Shown: positions 35,561-46,391, counted from the first letter of the stretch. The stretch is 64,000 nt of DNA from Pseudoxanthomonas mexicana (GCF_010093385.1 NZ_PDWV01000008.1:21515-85514), one strand, 5' to 3'. The notes: generated from the sequence alone by a model not told the origin. A program made the numbers and translations.

Positions 35561-37195
35561 ATGCAGACCGGTGCCGCAATGAAGAAGAACAATTGGTGGC
35601 GCGGAGCGGTGATCTACCAGATCTACCCCCGCAGCTTCCTGGACACCAACGGGGATGGCGTGGGCGATCTGCCCGGCATCGTCGAGAAGCTGGACTACAT
35701 CGCGGGCCTGGGCGTGGACGCCATCTGGATCTCGCCGTTCTTCAAGTCGCCGATGGCCGATTTCGGGTACGACATCGCCGACTACCGCGACGTGGATCCG
35801 TTGTTCGGCACGCTGGCCGACTTCGACGCCCTGCTGGCCAAGGCGCATGCGCTGGGCATCAAGGTGATGATCGACCAGGTGCTGAGCCATTGTTCGGTGG
35901 AGCACGCCTGGTTCAAGGAAAGCCGCGAGAGCCGCGACAACCCGAAGGCCGACTGGTACGTGTGGGCCGATCCGAAGGAAGACGGCACGCCGCCCAACAA
36001 CTGGATGTCGCTGTTCGGCGGCGTGGCCTGGCGCTGGGAGCCGCGCCGCGAGCAGTACTACCTGCACAACTTCCTGGCCAGCCAGCCGGACCTGAACTTC
36101 CACAATCCGGCCGTGCAGGACGCCACGCTGGACAACGTGAAGTTCTGGCTGGACCGCGGCGTGGACGGCCTGCGCCTGGACGCGATCAACTTCTGTTTCC
36201 ACGATGCGCAGCTGCGCGACAACCCGCCCAAGCCGAAGGACAAGCGCGTGGGTCGCGGTTTCAGTCCCGACAATCCCTACGCGTACCAGTACCACTACTA
36301 CAACAACACGCAGCCGGAGAACATCGGCTTCCTGGAGCGCCTGCGCGCGCTGCTCGACCGGTATCCGGACGCGGGAGCGCTGGGCGAAATCTCGTCGGAA
36401 GACTCGCTGGCCACCACTGCCGAGTATGTCACCGACCAGCGCCTGCATATGGGCTACAGCTTTGAGCTGCTGACCGACGACGGCACGGCCGGCTACATCC
36501 GTGACACGGTCGAGCGCCTGGAAGCGGCGATGGTGGAAGGCTGGCCGTGCTGGGCCATTTCCAACCACGACGTGCAGCGTGCCGTGACGCGCTGGGGTCG
36601 CGGCGATGCCTCGCCGGCGCTGGCGGCGCAACTGGTGGCGCTGGTGTGTTCGCTGCGCGGCTCGGTCTGCCTCTACCAGGGCGAAGAACTGGGCCTGCCC
36701 GAGGCCGACGTGCCGTACGAAGCGCTGCAGGACCCGTACGGCAAGACGTTCTGGCCGAACTTCAAGGGCCGCGATGGCTGCCGCACGCCGATGCCGTGGC
36801 ACGAAGGCGAGCAGGCCGGCTTCAGCCAGGGTCAGCCCTGGCTGCCGATCCCGGCGGAGCACCGCGCCATCAACGTGGCCGCGCAGGACGCCGATCCCGA
36901 CTCCATCCTCAACCAGGTGCGGCGCTTCCTGGCCTGGCGACGCAGCCAGCCCGCACTGCGGGTGGGCCGCATCCGCTTCCTTGATGCGCCGGAACCGGTG
37001 CTGGCGTTCGTGCGCGAGACCGAAGGCGCGGCGATGCTGGTGGTGTTCAACCTGTCGCCGCAACCCGTCGCATGGAAGTTGCCCGCCGGCCTGTCGCCGC
37101 ACCCGGTGGACAGCCACGGCCTGCCGTCCGGCACCGTGCAGGACGGCACGCTCGCGCTTCCGGCCCGCGGCGTGTACTACGCCGTCATCGATTGA
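35561..37195 (+). CDS. aglA: GH13 alpha-glucosidase
   Basis: This 544-residue cytosolic enzyme hydrolyses maltose and short maltodextrins. GH13 residues are DQVLSH (105-110), nucleophile Asp207 in GLRLDAINF, acid/base Glu276 in GALGEISS and Asp337 in ISNHD. The N-terminus WWRGAVIYQIYPRSF is like Xanthomonas alpha-glucosidases, some of which transglucosylate efficiently. ATG 35561 has GGAGG ten or so bases upstream; ATG 35579 (MKKNNWW) matches homologue length better. Confidence 0.93.
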   Translation: MQTGAAMKKNNWWRGAVIYQIYPRSFLDTNGDGVGDLPGIVEKLDYIAGLGVDAIWISPFFKSPMADFGYDIADYRDVDPLFGTLADFDALLAKAHALGIKVMIDQVLSHCSVEHAWFKESRESRDNPKADWYVWADPKEDGTPPNNWMSLFGGVAWRWEPRREQYYLHNFLASQPDLNFHNPAVQDATLDNVKFWLDRGVDGLRLDAINFCFHDAQLRDNPPKPKDKRVGRGFSPDNPYAYQYHYYNNTQPENIGFLERLRALLDRYPDAGALGEISSEDSLATTAEYVTDQRLHMGYSFELLTDDGTAGYIRDTVERLEAAMVEGWPCWAISNHDVQRAVTRWGRGDASPALAAQLVALVCSLRGSVCLYQGEELGLPEADVPYEALQDPYGKTFWPNFKGRDGCRTPMPWHEGEQAGFSQGQPWLPIPAEHRAINVAAQDADPDSILNQVRRFLAWRRSQPALRVGRIRFLDAPEPVLAFVRETEGAAMLVVFNLSPQPVAWKLPAGLSPHPVDSHGLPSGTVQDGTLALPARGVYYAVID

Positions 37196-37212
37196 ACTGG
37201 AGTGCCGTGAAC

Positions 37213-38139
37213 ATGGGCAGCGGAGTGGTTCGGATCGGCATGGCACTGCTGCTCTCCGTCGCGTCGTGCGCGGTGCTGGCACAGGATGTCGCGTCGCCTT
37301 CACCGCCCGCTCAGCGGGTTGTCGGCGAGGGCGTCACCGGTACGTTGCTGCGCCATTCGCAGTTTCCCTCGCGCCTTGTCGCGGCCCGGAACGTGGATGT
37401 GTGGCTGCCACCCGGCTACGACGAGGCGAAGGACGCACGCTATCCGGTGCTCTACATGCACGATGGCCAGAACGTGTTCGATCCTTCCAGCTCCTACACC
37501 CGCGTCGACTGGGGCGTGGATGAGGCGATGACGCGTCTGATCGGCAACGGCCATGTGCGACCGGCCATCATCGTGGCCGTGTGGAACACGCCCAGGCGCC
37601 TGCAGGAGTACAGGCCGCGCAAGGCCCTCCGGGGCGAGAGCTTCATCCCGACCCCGGGCGCCCCGCCGTTCCCGACGGCCGAGATCGTCGCCGACGCCTA
37701 CCTGGCCTTCCTGGCTACCGAACTGAAGCCGTTCATCGATGCGCAGTACCGCCCGTTGACGGGGCCGTCGGACACGTTCGTGATGGGGTCCAGCATGGGC
37801 GGGCTGATCTCCGCGTACGCAGTGATGGAGTTTCCCCACGTGTTCGGTGGGGCAGGGTGCGTCTCCACGCATTGGCCGATCGCCGGCGGCATCGTCGAGG
37901 ACTATGTGGCGACGCATGTCCCCGCGCCCGGTCGGCATCGCTTCTATTTCGACTACGGCACCGAAGCCATCGACGCGCAGTACGAGCCGCACCAGCAGCG
38001 GGTCGATGCGGCGATGCGCGCGCGCGGTTACCGGCCCGGCGTGGACATGGTGAGCCATCGTTATCTCGGCGCGGCCCACAACGAGGCCGCGTGGCGCGAT
38101 CGCATCGAAGTGCCCCTGGTGTTCCTGCTGCGTCCCTGA
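37213..38139 (+). CDS. Exported alpha/beta-hydrolase (esterase D-like)
   Basis: This 308-residue protein has a signal peptide ending at VLA-QD (about residue 24). The esterase fold shows VLYMHDGQNVF (79-89) and the nucleophile motif GSSMGG (192-197, Ser194); a late GAAHNEAAW gives the catalytic His. The family includes feruloyl, enterobactin and S-formylglutathione esterases. It sits between alpha-glucosidase and the TonB receptor, so an acylated sugar substrate is plausible. GTG 37207 is an alternative start. Confidence 0.85.
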   Translation: MGSGVVRIGMALLLSVASCAVLAQDVASPSPPAQRVVGEGVTGTLLRHSQFPSRLVAARNVDVWLPPGYDEAKDARYPVLYMHDGQNVFDPSSSYTRVDWGVDEAMTRLIGNGHVRPAIIVAVWNTPRRLQEYRPRKALRGESFIPTPGAPPFPTAEIVADAYLAFLATELKPFIDAQYRPLTGPSDTFVMGSSMGGLISAYAVMEFPHVFGGAGCVSTHWPIAGGIVEDYVATHVPAPGRHRFYFDYGTEAIDAQYEPHQQRVDAAMRARGYRPGVDMVSHRYLGAAHNEAAWRDRIEVPLVFLLRP

Positions 38140-38258
38140 ATCGCCGCCGGATCCCGGTGCCCCACTGCGCAGGTGAATGCGCTTCGGATCCGGGGAGGGT
38201 GGCGTTCGCACGCCTGCGTGCAGGCATGGATTGCGCGTTACATGATGACGCGGAATAT

Positions 38259-38275
38259 GCATGAATACGTATGCA
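38259..38275. promoter_or_regulatory. LacI-type operator, copy 2
   Basis: GCATGAATACGTATGCA is the exact reverse complement of the 17-mer at 35459-35475. It lies 137 bp upstream of the TonB receptor start. Confidence 0.78.
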
Positions 38276-38411
38276 GCGCGGTTTGTGCAGCTGCGTGCAC
38301 CACTACCATGGCCGCACGTTCCGGGGCACCCGCCCCGGCGTGGCAGAGCCGGGCGATCGCATCGCGCGACGCACCCGGTTCATCGCATACAACGTCCTTG
38401 GAGAGGGGAAC

Positions 38412-41162
38412 ATGCAACTCAAGCGCAACCTGCTTAGCGCGGCGTTGGCGTCCGCCATCGCGCTGACCGCGACCGGCGTACAGGCTCAGACGGCCGAAGC
38501 CACCGCAGAACAGAACCAGCAAGCCGACGCCACCGAGCTCGATACCGTTGTGGTGACCGGCATCCGCCGCGGCATCGAAAGTGCTATTTCGGTGAAGCGC
38601 GATTCCACCTCCATCGTCGAGGCGATCTCCGCCGAAGACATCGGCAAGCTGCCCGATGTCAGCATTGCCGAATCGCTCGCCCGCCTGCCGGGCCTGGCCG
38701 CGCAGCGCGTCGCCGGCCGTGCGCAGGTGATCAGCGTGCGCGGTCTGTCGCCCGACTTCTCCACCACGCTGCTGAACGGCCGCGAGATGGTCAGCACCGG
38801 CGACAACCGCAGCGTCGAGTTCGACCAGTATCCGTCCGAGCTGGTCAGCGGCGTGACCGTGTACAAGACGCCCGACGCCGGCCTCGGCGGCCAGGGTCTG
38901 TCCGGTACGGTCGACATGCAGACCGTGCGTCCGCTTAGCTTCGATGCGCCGGTCGGTGCGGTCGGCATCCGCGGCCAGCGCAATTCTCTCGGCAACGCGG
39001 CCGATGCGTCCGCGTACGGCGAGCGCATCAACGCCAGCTACATCACCCAGAACGAAGCGCGCACGTTCGGCTTCTCGATCGGCTATTCGCATGCGACCAC
39101 GCCGATCCAGGAGAACCAGGTGGGCCTGTACGAGCCCTGGCAGGCGATCGGCGACAACTGGCGCCCGGGCGTGCCGGCCGGCACCTTCTATTCCGATGGC
39201 ATCAAGGCGCTCCGCCGCACGGGTGAGACCAAGCGCGACGGCGTGATGGCGACCCTGCAGTTCCGTCCCTCCAATGCCTGGACCAGCACGCTGGACCTGT
39301 TCCATTCCGAAGCGGAGCAGGTCAGCACTGCGAACCAGTTCGAAGTGCATATCGGCGACTACAACGGTGGCTATGGTCGCCTTGATGTCGACGACCCCGT
39401 CATCAACGGCAACAACACGTTCACCGGCGGCACGGCCAACAACGTGTATCCGCTCGTGCGCGGCATGTACAACTACCGCGAGGACGAGATCAACGCGTTC
39501 GGCTGGAACAACGAGTTCAATGTCGGTGCGGTGCGCCTGGTGGCCGATGTCAGCTGGTCCAAGACCAAGCGCGACGAAATCAATCTCGAGAACAACACGC
39601 AGCGCCTGCCGGCCCCGCAGTTGGATTCGGTCGGCCTGAGCTTCCGCTCGGGCGGCTTCTCGCAGATCAATCCGGGTTTCGACTATTCCGATCCTTCGCA
39701 GCTTTTCCTCGCCAACACCATCTACGGTTCCGGCTACGGCAAGACGCCCAAGGTCGAGGACCACCTGACCGCCGTGAAGCTGGCGGCATCCTTTCCGCTG
39801 CCGGAATCGCTGGGCTGGTTCACCGATCTGGACGTCGGCCTGAACTACGCCGACCGCGAGAAGAAGAAGCGCCAGCCCGAAGGCAACATCAACCTGGGCG
39901 CCCAGGGCGTCACGTCCATCGCCTCGGACCTGCAGTACGGCCTGGTGGATCTGCGATTCGCCGGCATCGGTTACATCCCTTCCTGGAACGTGCCGGCCGC
40001 CGTCGCCCGCTACATGACCTTCAATCCGGTGGACAACCTGTCGTACCTGATTCCAAAGGCATGGGACGTCAACGAGAAGATCAGCACGGGTTTCGCCCGC
40101 GCCAACATCGATACGGAGTGGGGCTCCATCCCGGTGCGCGGCAACATCGGCGTTCAGATCCAGCACGTCGACCAGTCCTCCCAGTCGCGCTACTGGGACA
40201 GCACCCAGCCGGCCGGCAGCAACGTGCAGCCTGTCGACCGCGGCAAGACCTATACCGAAGTCCTGCCGAGCATGAACCTGGCGTTCTCGCTGCCGGCGGA
40301 CCAGACCCTGCGCATCGGTCTTGCGGAGCAGGTGGCGCGGCCGCGCGTGGATGAACTGCGTGCGTCGCTGGAATTTGGCGTGAACACGGCGACCGGCGAG
40401 CCGGGCGGCAGTGGCGGCAATCCGGAGCTCGAGCCCTGGCGTGCCTATGCGTTCGACCTCTCCTACGAGAAGTACTTCGGCACGAAGGCGTACGTGGCCG
40501 CCGCGTTCTTCTACAAGGACCTGCGTACCTACATCTACACCGAGTCGCGTGACGGATTCGATTTCAGCGATTTCCTGGTGGATTACGTGCCCGGCCCGGG
40601 CGAGCCGCCGACGCAGAGCACCGGTCGTTTCACCGCGCCTTACAACGGCAAGGGCGGCAAGATGAAGGGTATCGAGCTGACCGCGTCGCTGCCGCTGGAC
40701 CTGTTTACTGATGCGCTGGAAGGCTTCGGCGTGATCGCCAGCGCCAGCTTCAACGACAGCGACATCACCATCCCGCCGCCGCCGGGTTCGACCAACAGCG
40801 TCGGCAGCCAGAACATCACGCTGCCGGGTCTGTCGGAACGTACCTTCAACCTGACCGCCTACTACGAGCGCAACGGCTTCGAAGCGCGCGTCAGCCAGCG
40901 CAAGCGTTCCGACTTCATCGGTGAAATCGGCAACTTCGACGGCGACCGCACCCTGCGTTACGTGGTGGGCGAAGACGTCACCGACGCCCAGGTGAGCTAT
41001 TCGTTCCCCGAAGGCCACGCGCTGAATGGCCTGAGCGTCCTGTTCCAGGTCAGCAACCTGACCGACGAGGCCTACCAGACCTACGCCGGCACGAAGGATC
41101 GCCCGCTGGAATACGTCGAGTGGGGCCGCACCTACCTGCTGGGCGTCAACTACAAGTTCTGA
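38412..41162 (+). CDS. TonB-dependent outer-membrane receptor, probably for maltodextrin
   Basis: This 916-residue receptor has a signal peptide [20 protein letters not shown]... cut near VQA-Q (about residue 26). A TonB-box-like LDTVVVTG precedes the plug domain ([21 protein letters not shown]), and the beta-barrel ends in an aromatic residue (NYKF). A strong GAGAGGGGAA site precedes ATG 38412. The operator upstream and sugar genes nearby point to TonB-driven maltodextrin uptake, as for MalA of Caulobacter. Confidence 0.93.
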   Translation: MQLKRNLLSAALASAIALTATGVQAQTAEATAEQNQQADATELDTVVVTGIRRGIESAISVKRDSTSIVEAISAEDIGKLPDVSIAESLARLPGLAAQRVAGRAQVISVRGLSPDFSTTLLNGREMVSTGDNRSVEFDQYPSELVSGVTVYKTPDAGLGGQGLSGTVDMQTVRPLSFDAPVGAVGIRGQRNSLGNAADASAYGERINASYITQNEARTFGFSIGYSHATTPIQENQVGLYEPWQAIGDNWRPGVPAGTFYSDGIKALRRTGETKRDGVMATLQFRPSNAWTSTLDLFHSEAEQVSTANQFEVHIGDYNGGYGRLDVDDPVINGNNTFTGGTANNVYPLVRGMYNYREDEINAFGWNNEFNVGAVRLVADVSWSKTKRDEINLENNTQRLPAPQLDSVGLSFRSGGFSQINPGFDYSDPSQLFLANTIYGSGYGKTPKVEDHLTAVKLAASFPLPESLGWFTDLDVGLNYADREKKKRQPEGNINLGAQGVTSIASDLQYGLVDLRFAGIGYIPSWNVPAAVARYMTFNPVDNLSYLIPKAWDVNEKISTGFARANIDTEWGSIPVRGNIGVQIQHVDQSSQSRYWDSTQPAGSNVQPVDRGKTYTEVLPSMNLAFSLPADQTLRIGLAEQVARPRVDELRASLEFGVNTATGEPGGSGGNPELEPWRAYAFDLSYEKYFGTKAYVAAAFFYKDLRTYIYTESRDGFDFSDFLVDYVPGPGEPPTQSTGRFTAPYNGKGGKMKGIELTASLPLDLFTDALEGFGVIASASFNDSDITIPPPPGSTNSVGSQNITLPGLSERTFNLTAYYERNGFEARVSQRKRSDFIGEIGNFDGDRTLRYVVGEDVTDAQVSYSFPEGHALNGLSVLFQVSNLTDEAYQTYAGTKDRPLEYVEWGRTYLLGVNYKF

Positions 41163-41184
41163 TCAGACGATTTCCTGCTCTCCC

Positions 41185-41219
41185 AGCCCGTCGGCCTCGT
41201 GCCGGCGGGCTTTTTCTTT
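41185..41219 (+). terminator. Rho-independent terminator of the TonB receptor gene
   Basis: AGCCCGTCGGC pairs with GCCGGCGGGCT across a 5-nt loop, then TTTTTCTTT. Confidence 0.88.
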
Positions 41220-41282
41220 GGAAGAGCGGAGTGGGCGGCGCAAAGAAAAAGGCCAGGCTTTCGCCTGGACTTTCGTGTTGGA

Positions 41283-41358
<76 letters not shown>

Positions 41359-41375
41359 ACAAGAGCGGCGCCATT

Positions 41376-42485
41376 CTAGCCCGCGGCGGGCGCCTGTGCC
41401 AAGCCTGGGCCGGCCAGGATCGGCTCCAGCACGGGTTGCAGTTCGGCCCGTCGCCAGCCGGCGAGGGAGGCGGGCCACTGGCCGGATTCCAGCAGCGCTT
41501 CCAGGTGGCGTCGCGAGGCCAGCACCCCGTCGGGCAGGCCCAGGCCGGCGCTCCGGGTGGCCACGGCATCCTGCAGTCGCTTGAGCCGCGCCTTGTCGCC
41601 GTCGCTGGCGGCACGCGCCAGCGGCATCGCGGCCTCGTCGTCCACGGGCGTAGCGAGCGCCTGCCACAACGGATCGGCCAGCTTGCGGGGCGCCTTGGGC
41701 TGGCCGTCGAACAGGCGCAGCAGCGCCGTCTTGTCCGTTGGCGGCGTACGCGCCAGTGTCACGGCCAGCTCGTTGTCCAGGATCCAACTGCGCGGCTTGT
41801 CACTGGCCCGGGCCTGTGCCTCGCGCCAGCGCAGCAGGCGCACCAGGCGGCGTTGCGCATCCGCATCGAGGAACTGCGCACTGCGCATGCCCAGATGCGG
41901 CCAGCGCTCGCCTTCGTCCTGCGCGGCATTGTCGACAAAGCGCGCGCAGTCCTCCTCCAGCCAGCCAAGGCGCCCCGAAGACGCCAGCGCTGTCCGCAAG
42001 GCATCGTGCACGGCGAACAGGTAACGCACATCGTCGGCGGCATAGTGGAGTTGCGATTCGCTGAGCGGTCGTCGCAGCCAGTCCGAGCGTGTCTCGCCCT
42101 TGGGCAGCACGACGCCGGTGATGCGCTCCACCAGCTTCTGGTAACCGATGCCTGCCGCCACTCCGGCCAGGGCGGCGGCGATCTGCGTGTCGAACAGGGG
42201 GGTGGGCAACGCATCGCAGGCCACCTTGAACGCCACCAGATCCTCGCTGGCGCTGTGCATCACCTTGGTGATCGCGGGATCGGTCAGCCACGGCCGCAGG
42301 GCGTCGGTCATGCCGGGGGCCAGCGGGTCGACTAGCAGCACGTCGTCGTCCAGCGCGATCTGCACCAGCGCGAGTTGCGGCCAGAAGGTGCGCTCGCGGA
42401 CGAATTCGGTATCCAGGCCGATCCGCGTGGGCCGGCGCTGCAGGTGCGCATCCAGCGCGGCGGGGGTGTCTATCCAGTGGGGCAA
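41376..42485 (-). CDS. rnd: Ribonuclease D
   Basis: This 369-residue 3'-5' exoribonuclease trims tRNA precursors. DEDDy residues are Asp25 and Glu27 (GLDTEF), Asp82 (HSASED) and Tyr148/Asp152 (YAADDVRYL). Two HRDC-like helical domains follow. The only reasonable start is TTG 42485, with GGAG seven bases before it. The stop lies 17 bp from tRNA-Ala. Confidence 0.92.
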   Translation of the reverse strand: MPHWIDTPAALDAHLQRRPTRIGLDTEFVRERTFWPQLALVQIALDDDVLLVDPLAPGMTDALRPWLTDPAITKVMHSASEDLVAFKVACDALPTPLFDTQIAAALAGVAAGIGYQKLVERITGVVLPKGETRSDWLRRPLSESQLHYAADDVRYLFAVHDALRTALASSGRLGWLEEDCARFVDNAAQDEGERWPHLGMRSAQFLDADAQRRLVRLLRWREAQARASDKPRSWILDNELAVTLARTPPTDKTALLRLFDGQPKAPRKLADPLWQALATPVDDEAAMPLARAASDGDKARLKRLQDAVATRSAGLGLPDGVLASRRHLEALLESGQWPASLAGWRRAELQPVLEPILAGPGLAQAPAAG

Positions 42486-42621
42486 CGTGGTCTCCGCGTA
42501 ATGCGTCGTTTGCTCAGTCAGGGGACAATAACCTAAGGTCCCGGCTCAGCCAGTATCGTCTGCCGGTATTGTCTGCCGGCATTCTCTCACGGGGGCCGGT
42601 CGCTCCCATCACGGAGGGTGT

Positions 42622-44460
42622 TTGCGCGCGATCCTTGCCGTCATGTTGCTCACGCTGCCGTGGCTCGCCGCGTGCTCGCGCGATGCGGCGGGTCCGGGCG
42701 ACGCCAAAGGCGCCACCGATGCCGTACGCATGCCCAGCGTGACGGTCAGTGGCGATGACAGCAGCGTGGAGGAGTTGAACTGGCGCCCGCCGGCCGTAAC
42801 GCTGGCGCCCGAAGGCGTTGCCGATGCGCATCGCCGTGCCGCGGCCGCCCTGTCCGACGGGCGTCTGTTCGATACGGCAGACGATGCCATTCCGCTCTAC
42901 CTTGCGCTGTTGCGCCTGGATCCTGCCGATGCCCGCGCCAGACGCGGACTCGACCGCAGCCTCGATCGGTTGCTGGAGCAGGGGCGGCAGACGCTGCGCC
43001 ATGCCGAAGACCGCACCGAATCGTTGCGGCGCGCACGCCAGATCGCGGCCGTCGCACGCACCGTGGCGCCCGGCGATACGGCGGTTGCCACGTATCTGGC
43101 CCGGGTGGACGAAGCCGATCAGCTCACCCGGCTGAACGTGGCCAGCGAGCGTGCGCTGCGCGAGGGCCGGCTGGGCGAAGCAGGTGGCGGCGCGCTGGCC
43201 GGCTTCCGTGAAGTGCTGAAGTGGAAACCGGGCCAGCCGCGCGCACTGCAGGGCGTGGCGGCGGTCGAGAGCGCGATGATCCGGCGCGCCGAAGAGGCCG
43301 CCCACGGCAGCGACTTCGCCACGGCCCGGCGCTGGCTGGACCATGCCGCGCAGGTCCGCCAGGACGCGCAGACCGTGGCCGACGCGCGCGTGCGGGTGGA
43401 AGCCATCCGCCTGGCGCGCATCGTCGAACTGCGCGACGCCGGCGTGCGCGACCTGGTCACGCCACTGGGGCTGAAGGATGCGCGGATCAAGCTGGCCGAG
43501 GTCCTGCGCATCGCCGAACCGGGCAATCGCGTTGCCGCCGATTTCCGGCAGCGCATCGACCTGGCGACCCATTACGGCCTGTTCCGTCCCGGCCAGGCGT
43601 TCACCGATGCGTTGCATAACGGCGGTCGCGGGCCCGAAATGGTGGTGGTACCGCACGGAGGCTTCCTGATGGGCGCGGGCGACGACGAGGTCGATGCCGC
43701 CGATGCCGAGAAACCCGCGCACTACGTCCGCTTCGACCGCGGCTTCGCCATGGCGCGGCATCCAGTGACGGTGGGCGAGTTCCGGCGTTTCGTCGAGGCA
43801 ACCCAGTACCGGCCACGGGCCACCCGGCGTGGCCACTCCATCGTCTATGACGAACGCAGCGGCAATTTCGTCCGTCGCAGCGGGGTGGACTGGCGATCCG
43901 ACTACGCCGGCCAGCCCGCCAGCGACGACATGCCGGTGCTCCACGTGAGCGTCTACGACGCCGAGGCCTATGCCGAGTGGCTGGCCGGCCAGACCGGCCA
44001 CGGCTACCGGCTTCCCAGCGAGGCCGAATACGAATACGCGCTGCGCGCCGGCCAGCAGGGACGCTACGCCTGGGGCAACGGCCAGCCGCCGCGCGGCGTG
44101 GCCAACCTGACCGGGGGCAACGACCGCTCGCCCAGTGGCCGCACCTGGAACAACGCGTTCGTCGGTTATGGCGACGGTTACTGGGGACCGGCGCCGGTAG
44201 GCCGTTTCCGCGCCAATGCCTTCGGCCTGAAGGACCTGGACGGCAACACCAGTGAATGGGTCGGCGACTGCTGGCATGCCAGCTACCGGCGCGCTCCGGC
44301 GGACGGGGCCGCATGGTTCAACCCCGGCTGCAGGTCGCGGGTCGTGCGCGGCGGTTCCTGGGCCAGTTCACCGGCGCAGGCGCGCGCGGCATGGCGTTCG
44401 TCTTCGGATTCGGATATGACTAATGCGCGGGTGGGTTTCCGCGTCGTTCGCGGCATCTAG
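42622..44460 (+). CDS. Lipoprotein with TPR-like region and FGE-sulfatase (SUMF1) domain
   Basis: This 612-residue lipoprotein (lipobox LAAC, Cys18) has a helical TPR-like middle (about 65-320) and a C-terminal formylglycine-generating-enzyme-like domain (about 340-611). SUMF1 hallmarks are GFLMGAGDDE, PVTVGEFRRF, YRLPSEAEYEYALRAG and RVVRGGSW. Many such domains have no sulfatase partner and act as carbohydrate-binding or signalling modules. No sulfatase is seen nearby. TTG 42622 has GGAGGG upstream. Close to an M48 protease. Confidence 0.85.
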   Translation: MRAILAVMLLTLPWLAACSRDAAGPGDAKGATDAVRMPSVTVSGDDSSVEELNWRPPAVTLAPEGVADAHRRAAAALSDGRLFDTADDAIPLYLALLRLDPADARARRGLDRSLDRLLEQGRQTLRHAEDRTESLRRARQIAAVARTVAPGDTAVATYLARVDEADQLTRLNVASERALREGRLGEAGGGALAGFREVLKWKPGQPRALQGVAAVESAMIRRAEEAAHGSDFATARRWLDHAAQVRQDAQTVADARVRVEAIRLARIVELRDAGVRDLVTPLGLKDARIKLAEVLRIAEPGNRVAADFRQRIDLATHYGLFRPGQAFTDALHNGGRGPEMVVVPHGGFLMGAGDDEVDAADAEKPAHYVRFDRGFAMARHPVTVGEFRRFVEATQYRPRATRRGHSIVYDERSGNFVRRSGVDWRSDYAGQPASDDMPVLHVSVYDAEAYAEWLAGQTGHGYRLPSEAEYEYALRAGQQGRYAWGNGQPPRGVANLTGGNDRSPSGRTWNNAFVGYGDGYWGPAPVGRFRANAFGLKDLDGNTSEWVGDCWHASYRRAPADGAAWFNPGCRSRVVRGGSWASSPAQARAAWRSSSDSDMTNARVGFRVVRGI

Positions 44461-44477
44461 CCGCCAGGGAGAGGGTG

Positions 44478-45389
44478 ATGAGGCAAGATCCTTACGGTCG
44501 CTCGCAGTACGGGCAGGGCGGCGGGCGTCGCGGCAGCGGACTGGGCAACCTGCGCTGGCTGATCCTGCTGGGCTTTCTGGTTTACGGCGGGTGCTATTAC
44601 CTGAACAACCGCGTCGTCGATCCGTACACCGGCGAGAAGGTGCTGATCGACAATTCGATCGGCGTGGAAGAGGAGAAGGCGCTCGGCCTGCAGGCCTACG
44701 AGGAAATCCTGCAGCAGGAGCAGCCGGTCGATCCCAATTCGCAGATCGCCCAGCAGGTACGCGCCATCGCCCAGCGGCTGATCGCCAAGGTGCCGGAGGT
44801 GGAGGCTGCCATCGCGGCGGAGAAAGGCACCCAGCCCAGCGGCAACTGGAAGTCCTTCGACTGGGATGTCAACGTCATCCAGTCCGACCAGGCCAATGCC
44901 TTCTGCCTGCCCGGCGGCAAGATGGCCGTCTACACGGGCCTGATCCCGGTGGCGCAGAACGCCGACGCCGTGGCCGTCGTCATGGGGCACGAGATCGCCC
45001 ACGCCCTGCTGCGCCACGGCGCGCAGCGCATGTCGCAGCAGAAGCTCACCCAGATCGGTCAGATGGCCGGCGCCATGAGCGGCATGGATCCGCAACAACA
45101 GCAGATGGTGATGGCCGCGATGGGCTACGGCTACCTGCTGCCCTACGCACGCGAACACGAGACGCAGGCCGATGAAGTGGGCCTGATGCTGGCCGCGGCG
45201 GCCTGCTTCAATCCGCAGGAAGCCGTGTCGCTGTGGCAGCGCATGAGCGAAGCCAGTGGGGGCCAGGCGCCGCCGGAGTTCTCCTCCACCCACCCCAATC
45301 CCGGCACGCGCATCCAAAACCTCACCGCGCTGATGCCCAAGGCGATGGCCTACCGCGCGAAGCTCTGCCCCCAGGGAGCGGCGCAGTGA
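44478..45389 (+). CDS. M48-family metallopeptidase (BepA/LoiP-like)
   Basis: This 303-residue zinc protease has one N-terminal membrane helix (about 26-38, WLILLGFLVYGGCYYL), HEIAH at 171-175 and the third ligand Glu228 in EHETQADEVG (226-235). Periplasmic M48 enzymes clip misfolded envelope proteins. GGGAGAGGG precedes ATG 44478, 17 bp after the preceding stop, so it probably shares a transcript with the FGE lipoprotein and the SRPBCC gene. Confidence 0.9.
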   Translation: MRQDPYGRSQYGQGGGRRGSGLGNLRWLILLGFLVYGGCYYLNNRVVDPYTGEKVLIDNSIGVEEEKALGLQAYEEILQQEQPVDPNSQIAQQVRAIAQRLIAKVPEVEAAIAAEKGTQPSGNWKSFDWDVNVIQSDQANAFCLPGGKMAVYTGLIPVAQNADAVAVVMGHEIAHALLRHGAQRMSQQKLTQIGQMAGAMSGMDPQQQQMVMAAMGYGYLLPYAREHETQADEVGLMLAAAACFNPQEAVSLWQRMSEASGGQAPPEFSSTHPNPGTRIQNLTALMPKAMAYRAKLCPQGAAQ

Positions 45390-45925
45390 AGACGCTGGCA
45401 GGGGTCGTGCTGCGGGGGCTGGCGGTCGCCGCGCCGGTGCAGGCGGCGGTCAAGGATGCGCAGCCTAATGGCTTCACCCTCGAGAATTCCGAATGGGTAC
45501 CCGGCGCGCCGCAGGTGGCCTACGCGGCGCTGGTGAACGATGTCGGCCGCTGGTGGCCGGCCGACCACACCTGGTGGGGCGATGCCTCGAGGCTGTCGAT
45601 CAGCGACAAGGCCGGCGGCTGCTTCTGCGAGATCAAAGGCGCGCAGCAGGCCTGGCACATGACGGTGACCTTCACCGATCCGGGCAAACTGATGCGCATG
45701 ACCGGGGGCCTCGGCCCGTTGCAGGGCATGGGGCTGCACGGCGCGCTCGAGTGGCGCTTCGTCGAAGAGAACGGCGGCACCCGCATCACCCTGTGGTACC
45801 GCGCAGGGGGTTACACACCGGATGATGTCGGCAAGTTCGCGCCCGTCGTGGACAAGGTGCAGGGCCTGCAGCTGGGCGGCCTGGCGACGTTCCTGCGCAA
45901 GGGCAACGAGGGCGCCCCGCGCTGA
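45386..45925 (+). CDS. SRPBCC-like exported protein
   Basis: This 179-residue protein probably has a signal peptide (cut near VQA-A, residue 20). The mature part, VPGAPQVAYAALVNDVGRWW ... LEWRFVEENGGTRITLWYR, has the helix-grip pattern of START/SRPBCC proteins that bind hydrophobic ligands. GTG 45386 overlaps the protease TGA by four bases, so the two are coupled. The ligand is unknown. Confidence 0.75.
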   Translation: MKTLAGVVLRGLAVAAPVQAAVKDAQPNGFTLENSEWVPGAPQVAYAALVNDVGRWWPADHTWWGDASRLSISDKAGGCFCEIKGAQQAWHMTVTFTDPGKLMRMTGGLGPLQGMGLHGALEWRFVEENGGTRITLWYRAGGYTPDDVGKFAPVVDKVQGLQLGGLATFLRKGNEGAPR

Positions 45926-46064
45926 GCCAGGCGCATCCGGCCACCGGGACGAAGGCTGCCTTCGGCCGCTTTGCCTGAGGAACGACATCAACGCTCGGCT
46001 CGAGCCGGAGATCGGCGCACAGGCCGTGTGCCCACTCCGGTCGGCCATGCAAGGGAGGGGGGGC

Positions 46065-46391
46065 GTGTTCAAGAGAATCGCGATCGTTGTCATGGTGCTG
46101 CTACTGGTACTGGCGCAGGGCTATTTCATCTATGCCATCCAGCACGGTGCCGGCGACGCATTCGCCGAGACCTGGGCCGGTTTTGACATCGTCCAGTCGG
46201 GCTACTCGCATTTCGTGTTTCGCACGATCAAGGGATGGTGGTCCTTGCCCATGCTTTGTCTGTGCCTTGCGACGGTGGCCGCAAAAAGCGGTCGGACGCG
46301 CCATGCAGCACTTGCGCTCACGGTCAGTGTCGTCGGCATCATTGCGTTGTTGGCGGCCGCGTACGCCCCCGGGTTGTTCATCTCCGTGTGA
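46065..46391 (+). CDS. Small membrane hypothetical protein
   Basis: This 108-residue protein has three hydrophobic helices (RIAIVVMVLLLVLAQGYFIY, LPMLCLCLATVAA and VVGIIALLAAAYAPGLFI). No family was recognised. It follows a GGGAGGGGGG ribosome site at GTG 46065; an in-frame ATG at 46047 is possible. Confidence 0.55.
   Translation: MFKRIAIVVMVLLLVLAQGYFIYAIQHGAGDAFAETWAGFDIVQSGYSHFVFRTIKGWWSLPMLCLCLATVAAKSGRTRHAALALTVSVVGIIALLAAAYAPGLFISV

Noticed and set aside
38238..41018. Minus-strand frame opposite the TonB receptor (926 codons)
   Set aside because: Shadow of the receptor, low-complexity Ala/Val/Arg/Gln composition, no ribosome site.
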